This document shows positions 46,382 through 55,244 of a stretch of DNA of 64,000 nt, one piece after another. The translations under genes and the position numbers were made by a program. The DNA comes from DATFVA01 sp963815785 (lineage in GTDB: Bacteria; Bacteroidota; Ignavibacteria; Ignavibacteriales; Ignavibacteriaceae): NCBI GenBank assembly GCA_963815785.1, contig CAWFHZ010000007.1:434001-498000 (forward strand), written 5' to 3'. Each line of letters begins with the position of its first letter. Position 1 is the stretch's first letter. A model generated the notes under the pieces. The model worked only from the letters and a program-made list of their open reading frames with translations. It had not been told where the DNA came from and did not search any database.

Positions 46382-46528
46382 TTATAGTATCTTGCGTCCC
46401 TGTATTAATCTTACTATTAGTACAATGACAGCAATAATTAATAAAATGTGGATAAAGCCACCCAAGGTGTAAGTAGTTATAACCCCCAGCAGCCATAGTA
46501 ATAATAATATTATGATGATAGTCCACAA
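46382..46528 (-). CDS. lmo0937/DUF5670-family small membrane protein
   Basis: A 48-residue protein with a TTG start, missed by length filters. Its translation (L/M)WTIIIILLLLWLLGVIT, then TLGGFIHILLIIAVIVL and a basic tail VRLIQGRKIL, matches the short two-helix lmo0937-type proteins of the DUF5670 family. GGAGTT lies 8 nt before the TTG (minus strand), which supports the start. Function is unknown; members are often stress-induced. It is flanked by two plus-strand genes. Confidence 0.75.
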   Translation of the reverse strand: MWTIIIILLLLWLLGVITTYTLGGFIHILLIIAVIVLIVRLIQGRKIL

Positions 46529-46725
46529 ATTGTAGTTAACTCCTGAATAATTAGTTATAATTTTAATGCACCAACAAAATATAGTCTGTTGGATAGATTA
46601 ACTATAATTGCTGTCACAGTGAAATTTGCATGTGATAATGAAAGGTCAAATTAGGTTGAAATTCATGTTACTATTTTACATCTGTTATTTTTATTTTTGG
46701 ATAAATTAAAAGCATAAAAATTTAT

Positions 46726-47454
46726 TTGAACAATTATAAACTAATAATTCAATACGACGGATCGAATTATTCCGGGTGGCAAATCCAGAATAACCAGGTC
46801 ACTATTCAGCAGACCATTACCGAATCTATTGAGAAACTTTTAAAGGAAAAGATTAACCTGATCGGATCAGGAAGAACAGATACCGGTGTACATGCTTTAG
46901 GACAAACAGCAAATTTCAGATCTGAACAGAGGATTGATCAATATAAATTTCTTTATTCATTAAATTCAATTCTGCCCCGCGATATCAGTATTCTTAAACT
47001 GGAAAACGTATACGAAAATTTCCATGCCAGATTCGATGCAAAAAAAAGAATTTATATCTATCTGATATCTTTGAATAAGTCTCCTTTTTTTAATAATTAT
47101 TCTTATTTCTATCATTCTAAATTAGATTGCAATCATCTTAATCAGCTATCAGAAACATTGATAGGCAAAAAAGATTTTACATCCTTTTCGAAAAAGAATT
47201 CAGATACCGCTAATAAAACTTGCGAAATTTATAATATCCATTGGAAAATGACAAAGAATCTCTTAATAATGTATATATCAGCAGATAGATTTCTGCATGG
47301 AATGGTACGTGCTATTACAGGAACTTTACTATTTGTTTTGAAAAATAATCTTGATAATTCATATATTGAACAGGTCTTAGAAGCAAAAGACAGGGAGGCT
47401 GCTGCAGAAGCTGTACCAGCAAAAGGATTATTTCTTTTTAAAGTAAAATATTAA
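46726..47454 (+). CDS. truA: tRNA pseudouridine(38-40) synthase TruA
   Basis: 242 residues from a TTG start. It converts U38-U40 of the tRNA anticodon arm to pseudouridine. The catalytic Asp lies in IGSGRTDTGVHALGQTANF, and the N-terminal IQYDGSNYSGWQIQ and C-terminal FLHGMVRAITGTLL match the family throughout. The length is typical of short TruA enzymes. No clear Shine-Dalgarno is visible before the TTG; no other in-frame start would retain the conserved YKLIIQYDG beginning. Followed by a hairpin terminator. Confidence 0.95.
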   Translation: MNNYKLIIQYDGSNYSGWQIQNNQVTIQQTITESIEKLLKEKINLIGSGRTDTGVHALGQTANFRSEQRIDQYKFLYSLNSILPRDISILKLENVYENFHARFDAKKRIYIYLISLNKSPFFNNYSYFYHSKLDCNHLNQLSETLIGKKDFTSFSKKNSDTANKTCEIYNIHWKMTKNLLIMYISADRFLHGMVRAITGTLLFVLKNNLDNSYIEQVLEAKDREAAAEAVPAKGLFLFKVKY

Positions 47455-47474
47455 TTTTTATTTCAGTATTATCA

Positions 47475-47505
47475 AAAATCAGGTTTTGGCAGATGGCCTG
47501 ATTTT
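47475..47505 (+). terminator. Intrinsic terminator after truA
   Basis: Nine-base perfect stem AAAATCAGG (47475-47483) and CCTGATTTT (47497-47505) with a 13-nt loop. It lies 20 nt past the truA stop. The T-rich arm serves as a short tail; nearly symmetric, so it could act in both directions. Confidence 0.6.
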
Positions 47506-47539
47506 AAATTAACCCGGTTAAGAAAACAAAAGGATTCTT

Positions 47540-48010
47540 ATGGAATATCTTGCACAGCTTCATCCGAAGTTAATTCATTTTCCTATTGCATTTTTACTAA
47601 TATATATGCTTCTGGAAATAACCGGTGTCTTAACAAAAAAGGAATTTTTTCAAAAAACAGCACATCTATTTTTATTACTAGGAGTACTTGGTGCTATCGG
47701 AGCAGTAATAACCGGGAACCAGGCAGCAGATATCGCTTCTAAATGGGAGGATAAAGGAGCAATTATTCCTTTTGGATTAATTTCTGATCATGAAGAATTT
47801 GCAACTATTACCCTGTGGTATTTTACCGGACTGCTTGTACTCCGGACCTTTTTTGTGCTCAAAAAAAAGTTTAAAGGAATTAATCAGTATTTGTTTATTC
47901 TGTTGGCTATTATAGGGGGTTATATTGTTTATCAAACCGCTGATCTTGGTGGTAAACTGGTATATAATAATGGTGTTGGGACAGAGCTTAAGAAAGAAGA
48001 AATAAAATGA
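47540..48010 (+). CDS. DUF2231 membrane protein
   Basis: 156 residues with four TM helices (about 15-30, 40-58, 88-103, 118-135). The family start LHPKLIHFPIAFLLIYMLLE is present, with conserved HPKLIHFP. GNQAADIASKWED and a final LGGKLVYNNGVG with conserved GG-x-L-V-Y/F are also typical. DUF2231 proteins are thought to be haem- or redox-related membrane proteins in some lineages, but no function is established. It is followed after 19 nt by another membrane protein gene, so they probably form an operon. Confidence 0.88.
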   Translation: MEYLAQLHPKLIHFPIAFLLIYMLLEITGVLTKKEFFQKTAHLFLLLGVLGAIGAVITGNQAADIASKWEDKGAIIPFGLISDHEEFATITLWYFTGLLVLRTFFVLKKKFKGINQYLFILLAIIGGYIVYQTADLGGKLVYNNGVGTELKKEEIK

Positions 48011-48029
48011 TGATTCAGGAGTTACCTGA

Positions 48030-48848
48030 TTGAATCCATTAAGGATTACCCTGATAATTGTTCTCGTAAATGCAGCAGGAATAACTTTAAGATTTTTTGA
48101 TTTTGATACGTATTTTATTTTTCTTGGTTTCAGATTCCATCTCAGCGCTCTTCTGCCTTTTATATTCTTATTCAGTAAAAAAAATCTGCGGTTACTTTTT
48201 GATTCTTTTCAACATCCATATTTTAAAAGGAAATTTCTTCCTGTACTTTGGGTATTATTACCATTAATAATATTGTTTGCAGTACTTTTTGTCCTAAATA
48301 AAATTAAGCCCGGCGACCCAGACTATTTTTATGAATTCGGTTTGTCTTCAATAATTGATTTCCCGCTTTATCTGGTCTGGAATTTTCCACAGTTGATAAT
48401 GTTGTTTATGACTTTAAGTGTTTTCTCACAATTAAATAAATTCCATTTCTTTAATGTATTGGTGGGGTTGGTTCTTTTATTTGGATATGAATTAATTCCT
48501 TTTGACTCAACTCTCAATTTTTTAAATATTTTAATCTTTCTCCTAGGTGCAACAACTTTTTCTTTTTTTGTTACAAAACTTTCAAATATTTACTGGTTTG
48601 TAACTCTTATATTTGGTTCAATTTGGGGGATTATACTCCTGATTGGAAGTAAATACACGTTAATAATTAACATTTTTTTTGCTAAGGAATATGACAATTG
48701 GGAAGGCTTTTTTGAAATTTCTAAAAATATTTCTCCATACGTTATTCCCTTATATTTCCTCTTTATTTTAATAACGGTATTCATTTATTCAATTATTAAA
48801 GGGGAAAAAGAATTTACGAAAAAAGACTCTCCATCTTTAGAAAAATAA
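48030..48848 (+). CDS. Polytopic membrane protein, unknown function
   Basis: 272 residues with about seven TM helices rich in Phe/Leu/Ile (for example LVNAAGITLRFF, FLPVLWVLLPLIILFAVLF, MLFMTLSVFSQ, IFGSIWGIILLIGS). AGGAG lies 8 nt before a TTG start at 48030. I recognise no conserved signature, though the positions of PDYFYEFGLSSIIDFPLYLVW suggest a lineage-specific family. It sits 19 nt downstream of the DUF2231 gene and probably shares its transcript. No catalytic motif is apparent. Confidence 0.7.
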   Translation: MNPLRITLIIVLVNAAGITLRFFDFDTYFIFLGFRFHLSALLPFIFLFSKKNLRLLFDSFQHPYFKRKFLPVLWVLLPLIILFAVLFVLNKIKPGDPDYFYEFGLSSIIDFPLYLVWNFPQLIMLFMTLSVFSQLNKFHFFNVLVGLVLLFGYELIPFDSTLNFLNILIFLLGATTFSFFVTKLSNIYWFVTLIFGSIWGIILLIGSKYTLIINIFFAKEYDNWEGFFEISKNISPYVIPLYFLFILITVFIYSIIKGEKEFTKKDSPSLEK

Positions 48849-48925
48849 TTTCAATTTCCGTAAATTGCAGAGGTTAACAACAAAGTTTGATCTGGTATAT
48901 ATCATTTAATAATTATGGCAGAATT

Positions 48926-50021
48926 ATGAAAAAGAATTTACTTTCTGTGGTATTGATTTTAGCCGTTACTTGTACATATGCTCAGCAGGCTCAGGATTAT
49001 TTTCCTTCTCAAACCGGTTACAGGTGGGATTATAAAGTTATTCCTCTTGACTCAATGAATAATGAAGTTGATTCTATGGCTTATTTCAGGATTGATTCAT
49101 TTGCAGTAACTACAAATTTTATGGGAAAAAATGCGGATCTGGTTTTATCAAAAACAGGTTCACTGGGCATAATCAATTTTCTACCTTATACAGATAGTTC
49201 ATTCTTCTCTTTTGAAAATACAAATGGATATCAATATTTCAGAATTTCAAATCTTCAATCCCTGGTGGGCGTTTTAGATTCCATCGGACTTGATTCTACC
49301 TTTCTCGGATTACTTCAATCCTTTGAAGACTGGTATTCAGTTTTTCGTTTTAATCAATCCGTTAATAATGAGTACACAATTTTCACAAAAGATACTACTA
49401 TAAACTTAAATGGTACTGATCTGCCAATGCGATTTGAGTATTTTGGTAAAAGATTAGATGATGAAACTATTCAAACAGAAGCCGGATCATTCACTTGTAA
49501 AAAGTTTCTTTTATCAACTGTGGTAAGTTATTTATTAACTTTTCCGCCCCCGATTCCTCCAATTCCTATTGAACTGATAAGACTGGAAACGACAAAATGG
49601 ATTTCGCAAAGTGTTTGGATGGTACAGGATTATTCACCTTCCACGCAAGTTGATTTTTCCCAGCTTGGATTAGGATCATTTACAATCCCCGGCTCCAAAA
49701 CGGAATTGATTCCAATGATAACCGATGTAAAAAATTCTAAACCTCTTTTAGCAGACTTTTCATTGGATCAGAATTATCCAAATCCATTTAATCCCGAAAC
49801 AAAAATAAATTTCAGAATATCCAGAATCCGGAAATGTTACATTGAAAGTTTACAATGTTCTTGGGAAAGAAGTTGCGGCACTTATAAATGAAGAAAAGAA
49901 TTCCGGCAGTTATACGCTGTCATTTAATCCGGCAAAAGAAAATTTAGCAAGCGGTGTTTATATTTATGTGCTGAAATTCAAAGGCATGCAAATAAGTCAT
50001 AAACTGGTTTTTCTTAAATAA
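48926..50021 (+). CDS. Secreted protein with T9SS sorting domain, frameshifted near the C-terminus
   Basis: Starts at MKKNLLSVVLILAVTCTYAQ, a signal peptide; the upstream in-frame Met would add a non-signal leader. The body (about 22-270: DYFPSQTGYRWDYKVIPLD, MRFEYFGKRLDDETIQTEAGSF) resembles exported lipoprotein-like beta-sandwich domains of unknown function. The sorting domain starts QNYPNPFNPETKINF. At about 49822 one extra base changes the frame. Removing it gives ISESGNVTLKVYNVLGKEV, LASGVYIYVLKFKG and the ending HKLVFLK, for about 364 aa. Without repair the export tail would be lost. Confidence 0.78.
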
Positions 50022-50073
50022 ATAACATTTTTTTCAACAATAAAAATCAAAACCTTTATAGGGGTTATCAATT

Positions 50074-51924
50074 ATGCGTAATCTTTTTGACCTTACAAAA
50101 AGTTATTCTTCCACAGGTACGGCCTCTCTGCCGGTACGTGAACAAATAGAAGAAAAATATAAATGGAATCTTGCCGATATATATAACTCAATCGAAGACT
50201 GGGAAACAGATTTTGCCTGGGTTAAAAATAATCTCCCCGGTTATAAACAATTTATAGGCACTCTGGCTGAAAGCCCTGACCAATTGCTTAAATGTTTAAA
50301 ATTTGATGATGAAATAGGAATTAAAATAGAGCGGTTATTTCTTTACGCTATGCTTGCAAAGGATGGTGATCTGAGGGTTGGTAAATTTCAGGCAATGGAT
50401 GAAAGAATTAAAACGTTAAATTCAAATGTCTCAACAGCAAGTTCATTCATTCGTCCGGAATTACTGCGGATACCTGACGATAAACTGATGAAGATGATAG
50501 AAGCACGAAGTGAAATAAAAATATATAAACACTTTATAGAAGATCTGCTCAGGAGAAAAGAGCACACACTTTCCCGGGAAGAAGAAGAAATTATTGCGCT
50601 TGCAGAAGAATTAACACCTACATCCTATAATGTCTTCTCAATGTTCACAAATGCCGATATGAAATTCCAATCTGTTAAAGCTGAAGATGGAAGTGAAGTT
50701 GAATTATCTCACGGAAGATTTTATGCCGCTATGTATTCTAGCGACAGGGAATACAGGCAGCGTGCTTTTAATTCTTATTTCAAACCATTTCAGGATTATT
50801 CTAATACTATATCGGTATTGTTTAACAGCAATTTAAAATCAAATATATTCAACGCTAAATCAAGAAAATATAAATCTGCAAGAGAAGCTGCATTAGACAG
50901 GAACAATATTCCTGTTTCGGTTTATGATAACCTTGTAAAAACAGTAACTGATAATCTTGCACCAATGCATCGCTGGGCTGAGCTGAAAAAGAAAATTCTC
51001 GGTTTAACTGAGTTACACCCCTATGATGTGTATGTCTCATTGTTTCCTGCTTCATTTGAAAGGAAGTATCCTTATGAAGAAGCGATGAAGATTGTACAAG
51101 ACTCATTGTTCCATATGGGTGAAAATTATTTAAGTTCTCTTAAAACTGCATTTAATAGCAGGTGGATTGATGTATATGAAACACAGGCGAAAAGAAGCGG
51201 TGCGTATTCTTCCGGAACAACTTTCGGAGTTCATCCGTATGTGCTTTTAAATTGGACGGATTTACTGAACGACGTTTTTACTCTCAGTCATGAAATGGGT
51301 CACAATATGCACTCATTTTATACAGGTCAAACACAACCGTTTATTTATTCCAACTACACAATATTTCTTGCAGAAGTAGCTTCCACTTTTAATGAGTCAT
51401 TGTTACTTGAACATTTTATTAAAATGGCTGAGACACGGGAAGAGAAATTATTTTTCATTGAAAAGTATCTTAATAATATAACCTCAACATTTTACAGGCA
51501 GACGATGTTTGCGGAATTTGAGATGCTGGTATATGAAAAAACTGAAAACGGCGCGGCTTTAACTTCAGATGAATTGTGTGAAACTTATAAAAATATTTAT
51601 GCTAAATACTGGGGACCCGCTATGGTAATTGATAAGGAAGAAGAATTTACATGGGCAAGAGTCCCTCATTTTTATTATAATTTTTATGTTTATCAATACG
51701 CAACAGGCTTTGCAGCCTCAGAAGTTCTTGCAGCGAAAGTATTGAATGAAGGCAAACCAGCTGTTGAAAAATATCTCGAATTTCTTAGAGCAGGAAGTTC
51801 GGATTATTCAATTAATATCCTTAAAAATGCAGGTGTTGATATGAATTCTAAGGAACCGGTTCTGGCTGTAACCCGTAAAATGAATCAGCTGCTTGATGAA
51901 GCAGAAAAACTTCTAAATCAATAA
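50074..51924 (+). CDS. pepF: Oligoendopeptidase F (M3B family)
   Basis: 616 residues. The N-terminal Peptidase_M3_N helical region (about 95-200) leads into the catalytic domain with the zinc motif LSHEMGHNMHSFY (HExxH, about 406-418) and the downstream glutamate region NYTIFLAEVASTFNESLL. FAEFEMLVYEKTENGAAL and the C-terminal YATGFAASEVLA are also typical. It cleaves peptides of about 7-17 residues in the cytoplasm and recycles signal peptides or imported oligopeptides. There is no signal peptide. Followed by the GMP reductase-family gene after 35 nt. Confidence 0.95.
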   Translation: MRNLFDLTKSYSSTGTASLPVREQIEEKYKWNLADIYNSIEDWETDFAWVKNNLPGYKQFIGTLAESPDQLLKCLKFDDEIGIKIERLFLYAMLAKDGDLRVGKFQAMDERIKTLNSNVSTASSFIRPELLRIPDDKLMKMIEARSEIKIYKHFIEDLLRRKEHTLSREEEEIIALAEELTPTSYNVFSMFTNADMKFQSVKAEDGSEVELSHGRFYAAMYSSDREYRQRAFNSYFKPFQDYSNTISVLFNSNLKSNIFNAKSRKYKSAREAALDRNNIPVSVYDNLVKTVTDNLAPMHRWAELKKKILGLTELHPYDVYVSLFPASFERKYPYEEAMKIVQDSLFHMGENYLSSLKTAFNSRWIDVYETQAKRSGAYSSGTTFGVHPYVLLNWTDLLNDVFTLSHEMGHNMHSFYTGQTQPFIYSNYTIFLAEVASTFNESLLLEHFIKMAETREEKLFFIEKYLNNITSTFYRQTMFAEFEMLVYEKTENGAALTSDELCETYKNIYAKYWGPAMVIDKEEEFTWARVPHFYYNFYVYQYATGFAASEVLAAKVLNEGKPAVEKYLEFLRAGSSDYSINILKNAGVDMNSKEPVLAVTRKMNQLLDEAEKLLNQ

Positions 51925-51959
51925 TTTTTATTTTATAACTTTTCTTATTACAGGTTTAA

Positions 51960-52976
51960 ATGAAAGTATATACAAAAAAGGAATTGAATCAATATCATCA
52001 ATCATTAACTTATGATGATATCAGTCTTATTCCAACCTCAGTTTCTAGGATAAAATCAAGAACAGAAGCGAACACACAATGTGAATTCTTAGGAGAAAAG
52101 CTAAATCTTCCTGTATTATCAAGTCCGATGGATACAGTTACAGGAATTGAAATGGCAAAAGAGCTGAGCCGGCTTGGATGTATCGGAATTCTTAACAGGT
52201 TTGATTCATCACTCGATTCAATTCTGCAGGATCAAAAAAACGGTGTGAATTTGAGGGGAGTTTCAGTGGCGTTAAATACACCTATGGATATTGTTGAAAA
52301 ACTTGCTGAAAAGAATTTCATAATTTGTATTGATACGGCAAATGCAAATAATAAGGAAGTACTCTGCCATACAGAAGAAATTAAAAAGAAATTTAATGTA
52401 AGAGTAATTATTGGAAATATTGCCCACGGTGCTTCACTTGAACAATTAGAATCTGCCGGTGCAGATGCAGTAAGAGTTGGAATTGGCAGTGGAAGTGTTT
52501 GCACAACTTCAATTCAAACCGGTATTGGAATTGGACAGGTTTCCTCGCTCTTAAATGTTTTGTTTGCCCGTTCCGATAAAAAGCTAAAGATAAAAATAAT
52601 TGCTGATGGCGGAATTAAAAGTCCGGGAGATGTTTCAAAGGCAATGGCTCTCGGCGCTGATGCTGTTATGCTCGGCAGGATGCTTTCGGGGACGAAAGAA
52701 ACTCCGGGAGAAGTAATAAAATATAACGGGCAATTGTGGAAGAAATACCGCGGCTCAGCATCATTCGGTGTCAAAATGCGGAACGAATTTATTGAAGGTG
52801 AAGAAACAATGGTTCCATATAAAGGAGTTGTGAAAAATGTAATTGATGGTATTTCCGACGGGCTAAGAAGTTCAATGAGTTATATGGATTGTCTTTCACT
52901 AAAAGAATTAAGATTAATCGAAACATTTGCAGTATTAAGTAACAGTTCTTATCTCGAACGACTGCCGAAGATGTGA
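51960..52976 (+). CDS. IMP dehydrogenase/GMP reductase-family enzyme without CBS domains
   Basis: 338 residues forming only the TIM barrel. The catalytic Cys loop is GIGSGSVCTTSIQTGIGIGQ and the phosphate/NAD side has IADGGIKSPGDVSKAMALGADAVMLGRMLSG. The flap region (YRGSASFGVKMRN, EGEETMVPYKGVV) is complete. No CBS pair interrupts the barrel, and the length is that of GMP reductase (GMP to IMP). IMPDH without CBS domains also exists, so the direction of the reaction is not settled. It ends with FAVLSNSSYLERLPKM. If GMPR, it fits the salvage theme of the nucleoside operon at 11-14 kb. Confidence 0.85.
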   Translation: MKVYTKKELNQYHQSLTYDDISLIPTSVSRIKSRTEANTQCEFLGEKLNLPVLSSPMDTVTGIEMAKELSRLGCIGILNRFDSSLDSILQDQKNGVNLRGVSVALNTPMDIVEKLAEKNFIICIDTANANNKEVLCHTEEIKKKFNVRVIIGNIAHGASLEQLESAGADAVRVGIGSGSVCTTSIQTGIGIGQVSSLLNVLFARSDKKLKIKIIADGGIKSPGDVSKAMALGADAVMLGRMLSGTKETPGEVIKYNGQLWKKYRGSASFGVKMRNEFIEGEETMVPYKGVVKNVIDGISDGLRSSMSYMDCLSLKELRLIETFAVLSNSSYLERLPKM

Positions 52977-53064
52977 AAAGAATCGGGCTTGTATAACAGA
53001 TTTTCGATAATAGTTTTTTTTTGACAATCCGGAATTTAATTGAGAGTTATTATTACTCAGATCT

Positions 53065-53445
53065 TTACTTATCAATTCCGGATAAATTAGGCTTGTTTAC
53101 AATTTTCTTTTTGGCTGGTTTATAGATATAATATCTTGCGGTTAATTTCTGTTTCCTGTTTTTTTCTTCTTTCAATTGTAAATTATTCATTACTTCGTTA
53201 ACTACTATGTAACGAATGTTTTTCTTTATCTCCTGAGTTTCATTCTCGGATTTTTCTTCAGCCGGCTTTTCATAAATAATTTTAGATTCGTTATGGAGTT
53301 TTTTATTAATCAGAAAAGGGGAATCTGCCGAGTGATTTTTAACTTTAAACAGAAGAAATGAAAGGATTAAAAGAATTATCAATCCTAAACTGAAAATAAA
53401 AACAGTTGATTCAATAATTTGTATTAATTCCATTTCAGATGACAC
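53065..53445 (-). CDS. Small single-pass membrane protein, unknown
   Basis: 126 residues. An N-terminal TM helix (about 12-34: STVFIFSLGLIILLILSFLLF) is followed by a charged, Lys/Glu-rich cytoplasmic tail with RYIVVNEVMNNLQLKEEKNRKQKLTA and a basic C-terminus (KKKIVNKPNLSG). No domain is recognised. It lies on the minus strand between plus-strand genes, which supports an independent promoter but also lowers confidence. The composition is coding-like, and there is no better frame here. Confidence 0.5.
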   Translation of the reverse strand: MSSEMELIQIIESTVFIFSLGLIILLILSFLLFKVKNHSADSPFLINKKLHNESKIIYEKPAEEKSENETQEIKKNIRYIVVNEVMNNLQLKEEKNRKQKLTARYYIYKPAKKKIVNKPNLSGIDK

Positions 53446-53710
53446 ATTTAAGAGATGTATGATGTAATAATGTCAATATTTATACCATTAGAAAAATCCA
53501 AAATAAAGTTATATTTAAACTTGTTTTTAGAAAATAATCGAGAAATGATATCATTTTGAGATAGAATAAAATCTGAAAATTTTTATAAAAACAATGTGTT
53601 GCAGATTACCATAGGCAGAAGACAATTGATTTTCTTCTACCTCTTTGATAATTTAAGTTATTAAATAACAATGAGTTATAATAATTTTTAGCATGTAAGA
53701 GGTAGAAATT

Positions 53711-54007
53711 ATGACTAAGGCAGATATAGTTGATAAAGTAGCAACAGGAACCGGTTTAACTAAATTAGAAACCGAAGCAATCATTGAAGGTTTCTTCAGA
53801 ACCGTGATCGATGCATTAAAACAGGGTAAGAATATAGAAATAAGAGGATTCGGAAGTTACAAAGTAAAAAAGAAAAATGAACGGCAAGCCCGTAACCCGA
53901 AAACAGGAGAACAGGTATTTGTACCTGAACATTATGTCCCCACATTTAAATTCTCCAAAGATTTTAAAGAGATGGTAGATAAAGGAATGAAAGAAACGGA
54001 AGGTTAA
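53711..54007 (+). CDS. HU/IHF-family DNA-binding protein
   Basis: 98 residues. The HU fold is complete: MTKADIVDKVATGTGLTK (helix 1), EAIIEGFFRTVIDALKQG (helix 2), the beta-arm start IRGFGSYKVKKKNERQ and the arm tip ARNPKTGEQVFVPEHYVP, ending KFSKDFKEMVDKG. The arm Arg/Pro needed to bend DNA is present (ARNPKTGE). It compacts the nucleoid and aids recombination and regulation. AGAGGTAG precedes the ATG. It is 6 nt from the zinc-ribbon gene, which may share its transcript. Confidence 0.95.
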   Translation: MTKADIVDKVATGTGLTKLETEAIIEGFFRTVIDALKQGKNIEIRGFGSYKVKKKNERQARNPKTGEQVFVPEHYVPTFKFSKDFKEMVDKGMKETEG

Positions 54008-54013
54008 TTCAGA

Positions 54014-54926
54014 ATGGTAAAATACTGTCCCTCATGTGGAACTAAACTTGACCAGGAATTCAATTTTTGTCCATCGTGTGGTTTCGATTTACAAAAGATT
54101 TCAGAGACCAAATCAAAAGAAGAAGAGCAAAAAGAAATTTCAGAACCTGTTGTTGAAAAAATAATTATCTGTGATAATTGCGGTGAAGAAAACAGTGCTG
54201 GAAATGAAGTGTGTATTTACTGCGGGGTTCCTTTAAAAGGAAAAAGTACTGAGAAAGTTATACAGGAAAAACCGGTTGTAAAAGCTAAAGCTGACCAACC
54301 TCAAAAGAAACAGGTCAAACAAAAACAGACGGGATCAAAATCACAACCTAACCAAAAAACAAAAGAACTTGATCAAAAAAAAATGTTTCTGATTTTAGGG
54401 GTAGTAGTAATTGCTATTTTAATTATTCTTTGGTCATCAGGTGTATTAAGTTCAGCTAATCCTGACAGGTTGTTCAGAACCAGGTGAATAACTCAGAGTT
54501 CCGGTGTTGATCTGAACAATCTTCAACAGATAAATGATCTTGAAGCAAAAGTTAAAAATAATCCCGATGATACAGCATCACTGCTTGAACTGGCACATCT
54601 ACGAAACGATTCCGGAATGTATGAAAAGGCAATAGCTGATTATCAGAAATATCTTGAAAAAATACCTAAAGATGCTGATGCACAGAATTGATATGGGAGT
54701 TTGTTATTATAATCTGCATAACTATGATGAAGCAATAAAACAAATGGAAAAAGCAGTTCAATATTCTCCAAAACATCAAATTGGGTATTTGAACCTGGGA
54801 ATTGTTAACTTAGCAGCTGGCAATATGGAAAAATCGAAGGATTGGTTAAAGCAAGCTGTTCAGATAGATCCAAATTCTGAAATAGGAAAAAAAGCTAAAG
54901 AATTATTAGAATCACATAATAAATAA
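54014..54926 (+). CDS. Double zinc-ribbon, TM, TPR protein (interrupted twice)
   Basis: Two zinc ribbons (YCPSCGTKLD...FCPSCGFDL and CDNCGEENSAGNEVCIYCG, within residues 1-75) precede a Lys/Gln-rich linker, one TM helix (about 118-140: FLILGVVVIAILIILW) and a TPR region. A TGA at 54485-54487 stops the first part in frame; reading on gives ITQSSGVDLNNLQQ and the first TPR. Near 54686 a further one-base shift joins KIPKDADA to RIDMGVCYYNLHNYDEA. Repaired length is about 303 aa. It follows HU by 6 nt. Function is unknown; the layout suggests a membrane-tethered scaffold. Confidence 0.7.
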
Positions 54927-54939
54927 ACAGGAGTAAGTA

Positions 54940-55035
54940 ATGCCTTGTGGCAGAAAACGTAAACGCCATAAAATGGCTACACACAAGAGGAAAAAAAGAC
55001 TGAGAAAGAATCGTCATAAAAAGAAATTAAGATAA
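54940..55035 (+). CDS. bS22/mS38-like (AURKAIP1/COX24-domain) ribosomal mini-protein
   Basis: 31 residues, mostly Lys/Arg/His: MPCGRKRKRHKMATHKRKK, then RLRKNRHKKKLR. This is the AURKAIP1/COX24 (DUF1713) signature, with KRHKMxxHKxKK and RRKxR-type core, present as very small proteins in Bacteroidota and as bS22 in mycobacteria. The family binds the small ribosomal subunit near the decoding region. AGGAG lies 6 nt before the ATG. It is 13 nt past the TPR gene and 73 nt before tRNA-Thr, all in one direction. Confidence 0.85.
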   Translation: MPCGRKRKRHKMATHKRKKRLRKNRHKKKLR

Positions 55036-55107
55036 TTACTCAGACTAATATCTTGTATAATAAAATGGTAAATGATTATTTTGCATTTGCCATTTTTATT
55101 TTTAAAA

Positions 55108-55180
55108 GCCAACTTAGCTCAGCTGGTAGAGCAACTCATTCGTAATGAGTAGGTCGCCGGTTCGATTCCGGCAGTTGGCT
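55108..55180 (+). tRNA. tRNA-Thr (anticodon CGU)
   Basis: 73 bases forming a complete cloverleaf. The acceptor stem pairs GCCAACT with AGTTGGC (55108-55114, 55173-55179), followed by discriminator T at 55180. The D arm is AGCTCAGCTGGTAGAGC-like, with conserved A14 and GG. The anticodon stem-loop is CTCATTCGTAATGAG with anticodon CGT, and the T arm has CCGGTTCGATTCCGG. CCA is not encoded and must be added. It reads the ACG threonine codon. It follows the ribosomal mini-protein and precedes a terminator. Confidence 0.96.
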
Positions 55181-55197
55181 CTGAAAACTTGAAAAAT

Positions 55198-55225
55198 AAA
55201 ACCCTGCTTGTAACGGGTTTTTTTT
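55198..55225 (+). terminator. Bidirectional intrinsic terminator between tRNA-Thr and the prolyl oligopeptidase gene
   Basis: Stem AAAACCC (55198-55204) and GGGTTT (55215-55220) followed by eight T in all on the plus strand. The opposite strand carries a T-rich tail too (A-rich 55185-55200). It lies 18 nt past the tRNA and 20 nt past the convergent peptidase stop, so it serves both. Confidence 0.8.
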
Positions 55226-55244
55226 ATAAATATGGATCTTAAAT

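Noticed and set aside
46341..46526. A 61-residue minus-strand frame overlapping the small membrane protein
   Set aside because: It has no RBS and no family-like composition; the TTG-start frame in the same place matches a known family.
53027..53083. Ten-base inverted repeat ATCCGGAATT / AATTCCGGAT as a terminator after the IMPDH/GMPR-family gene
   Set aside because: The second arm lies inside the minus-strand membrane-protein gene, the loop is 37 nt and no T tract follows either arm.
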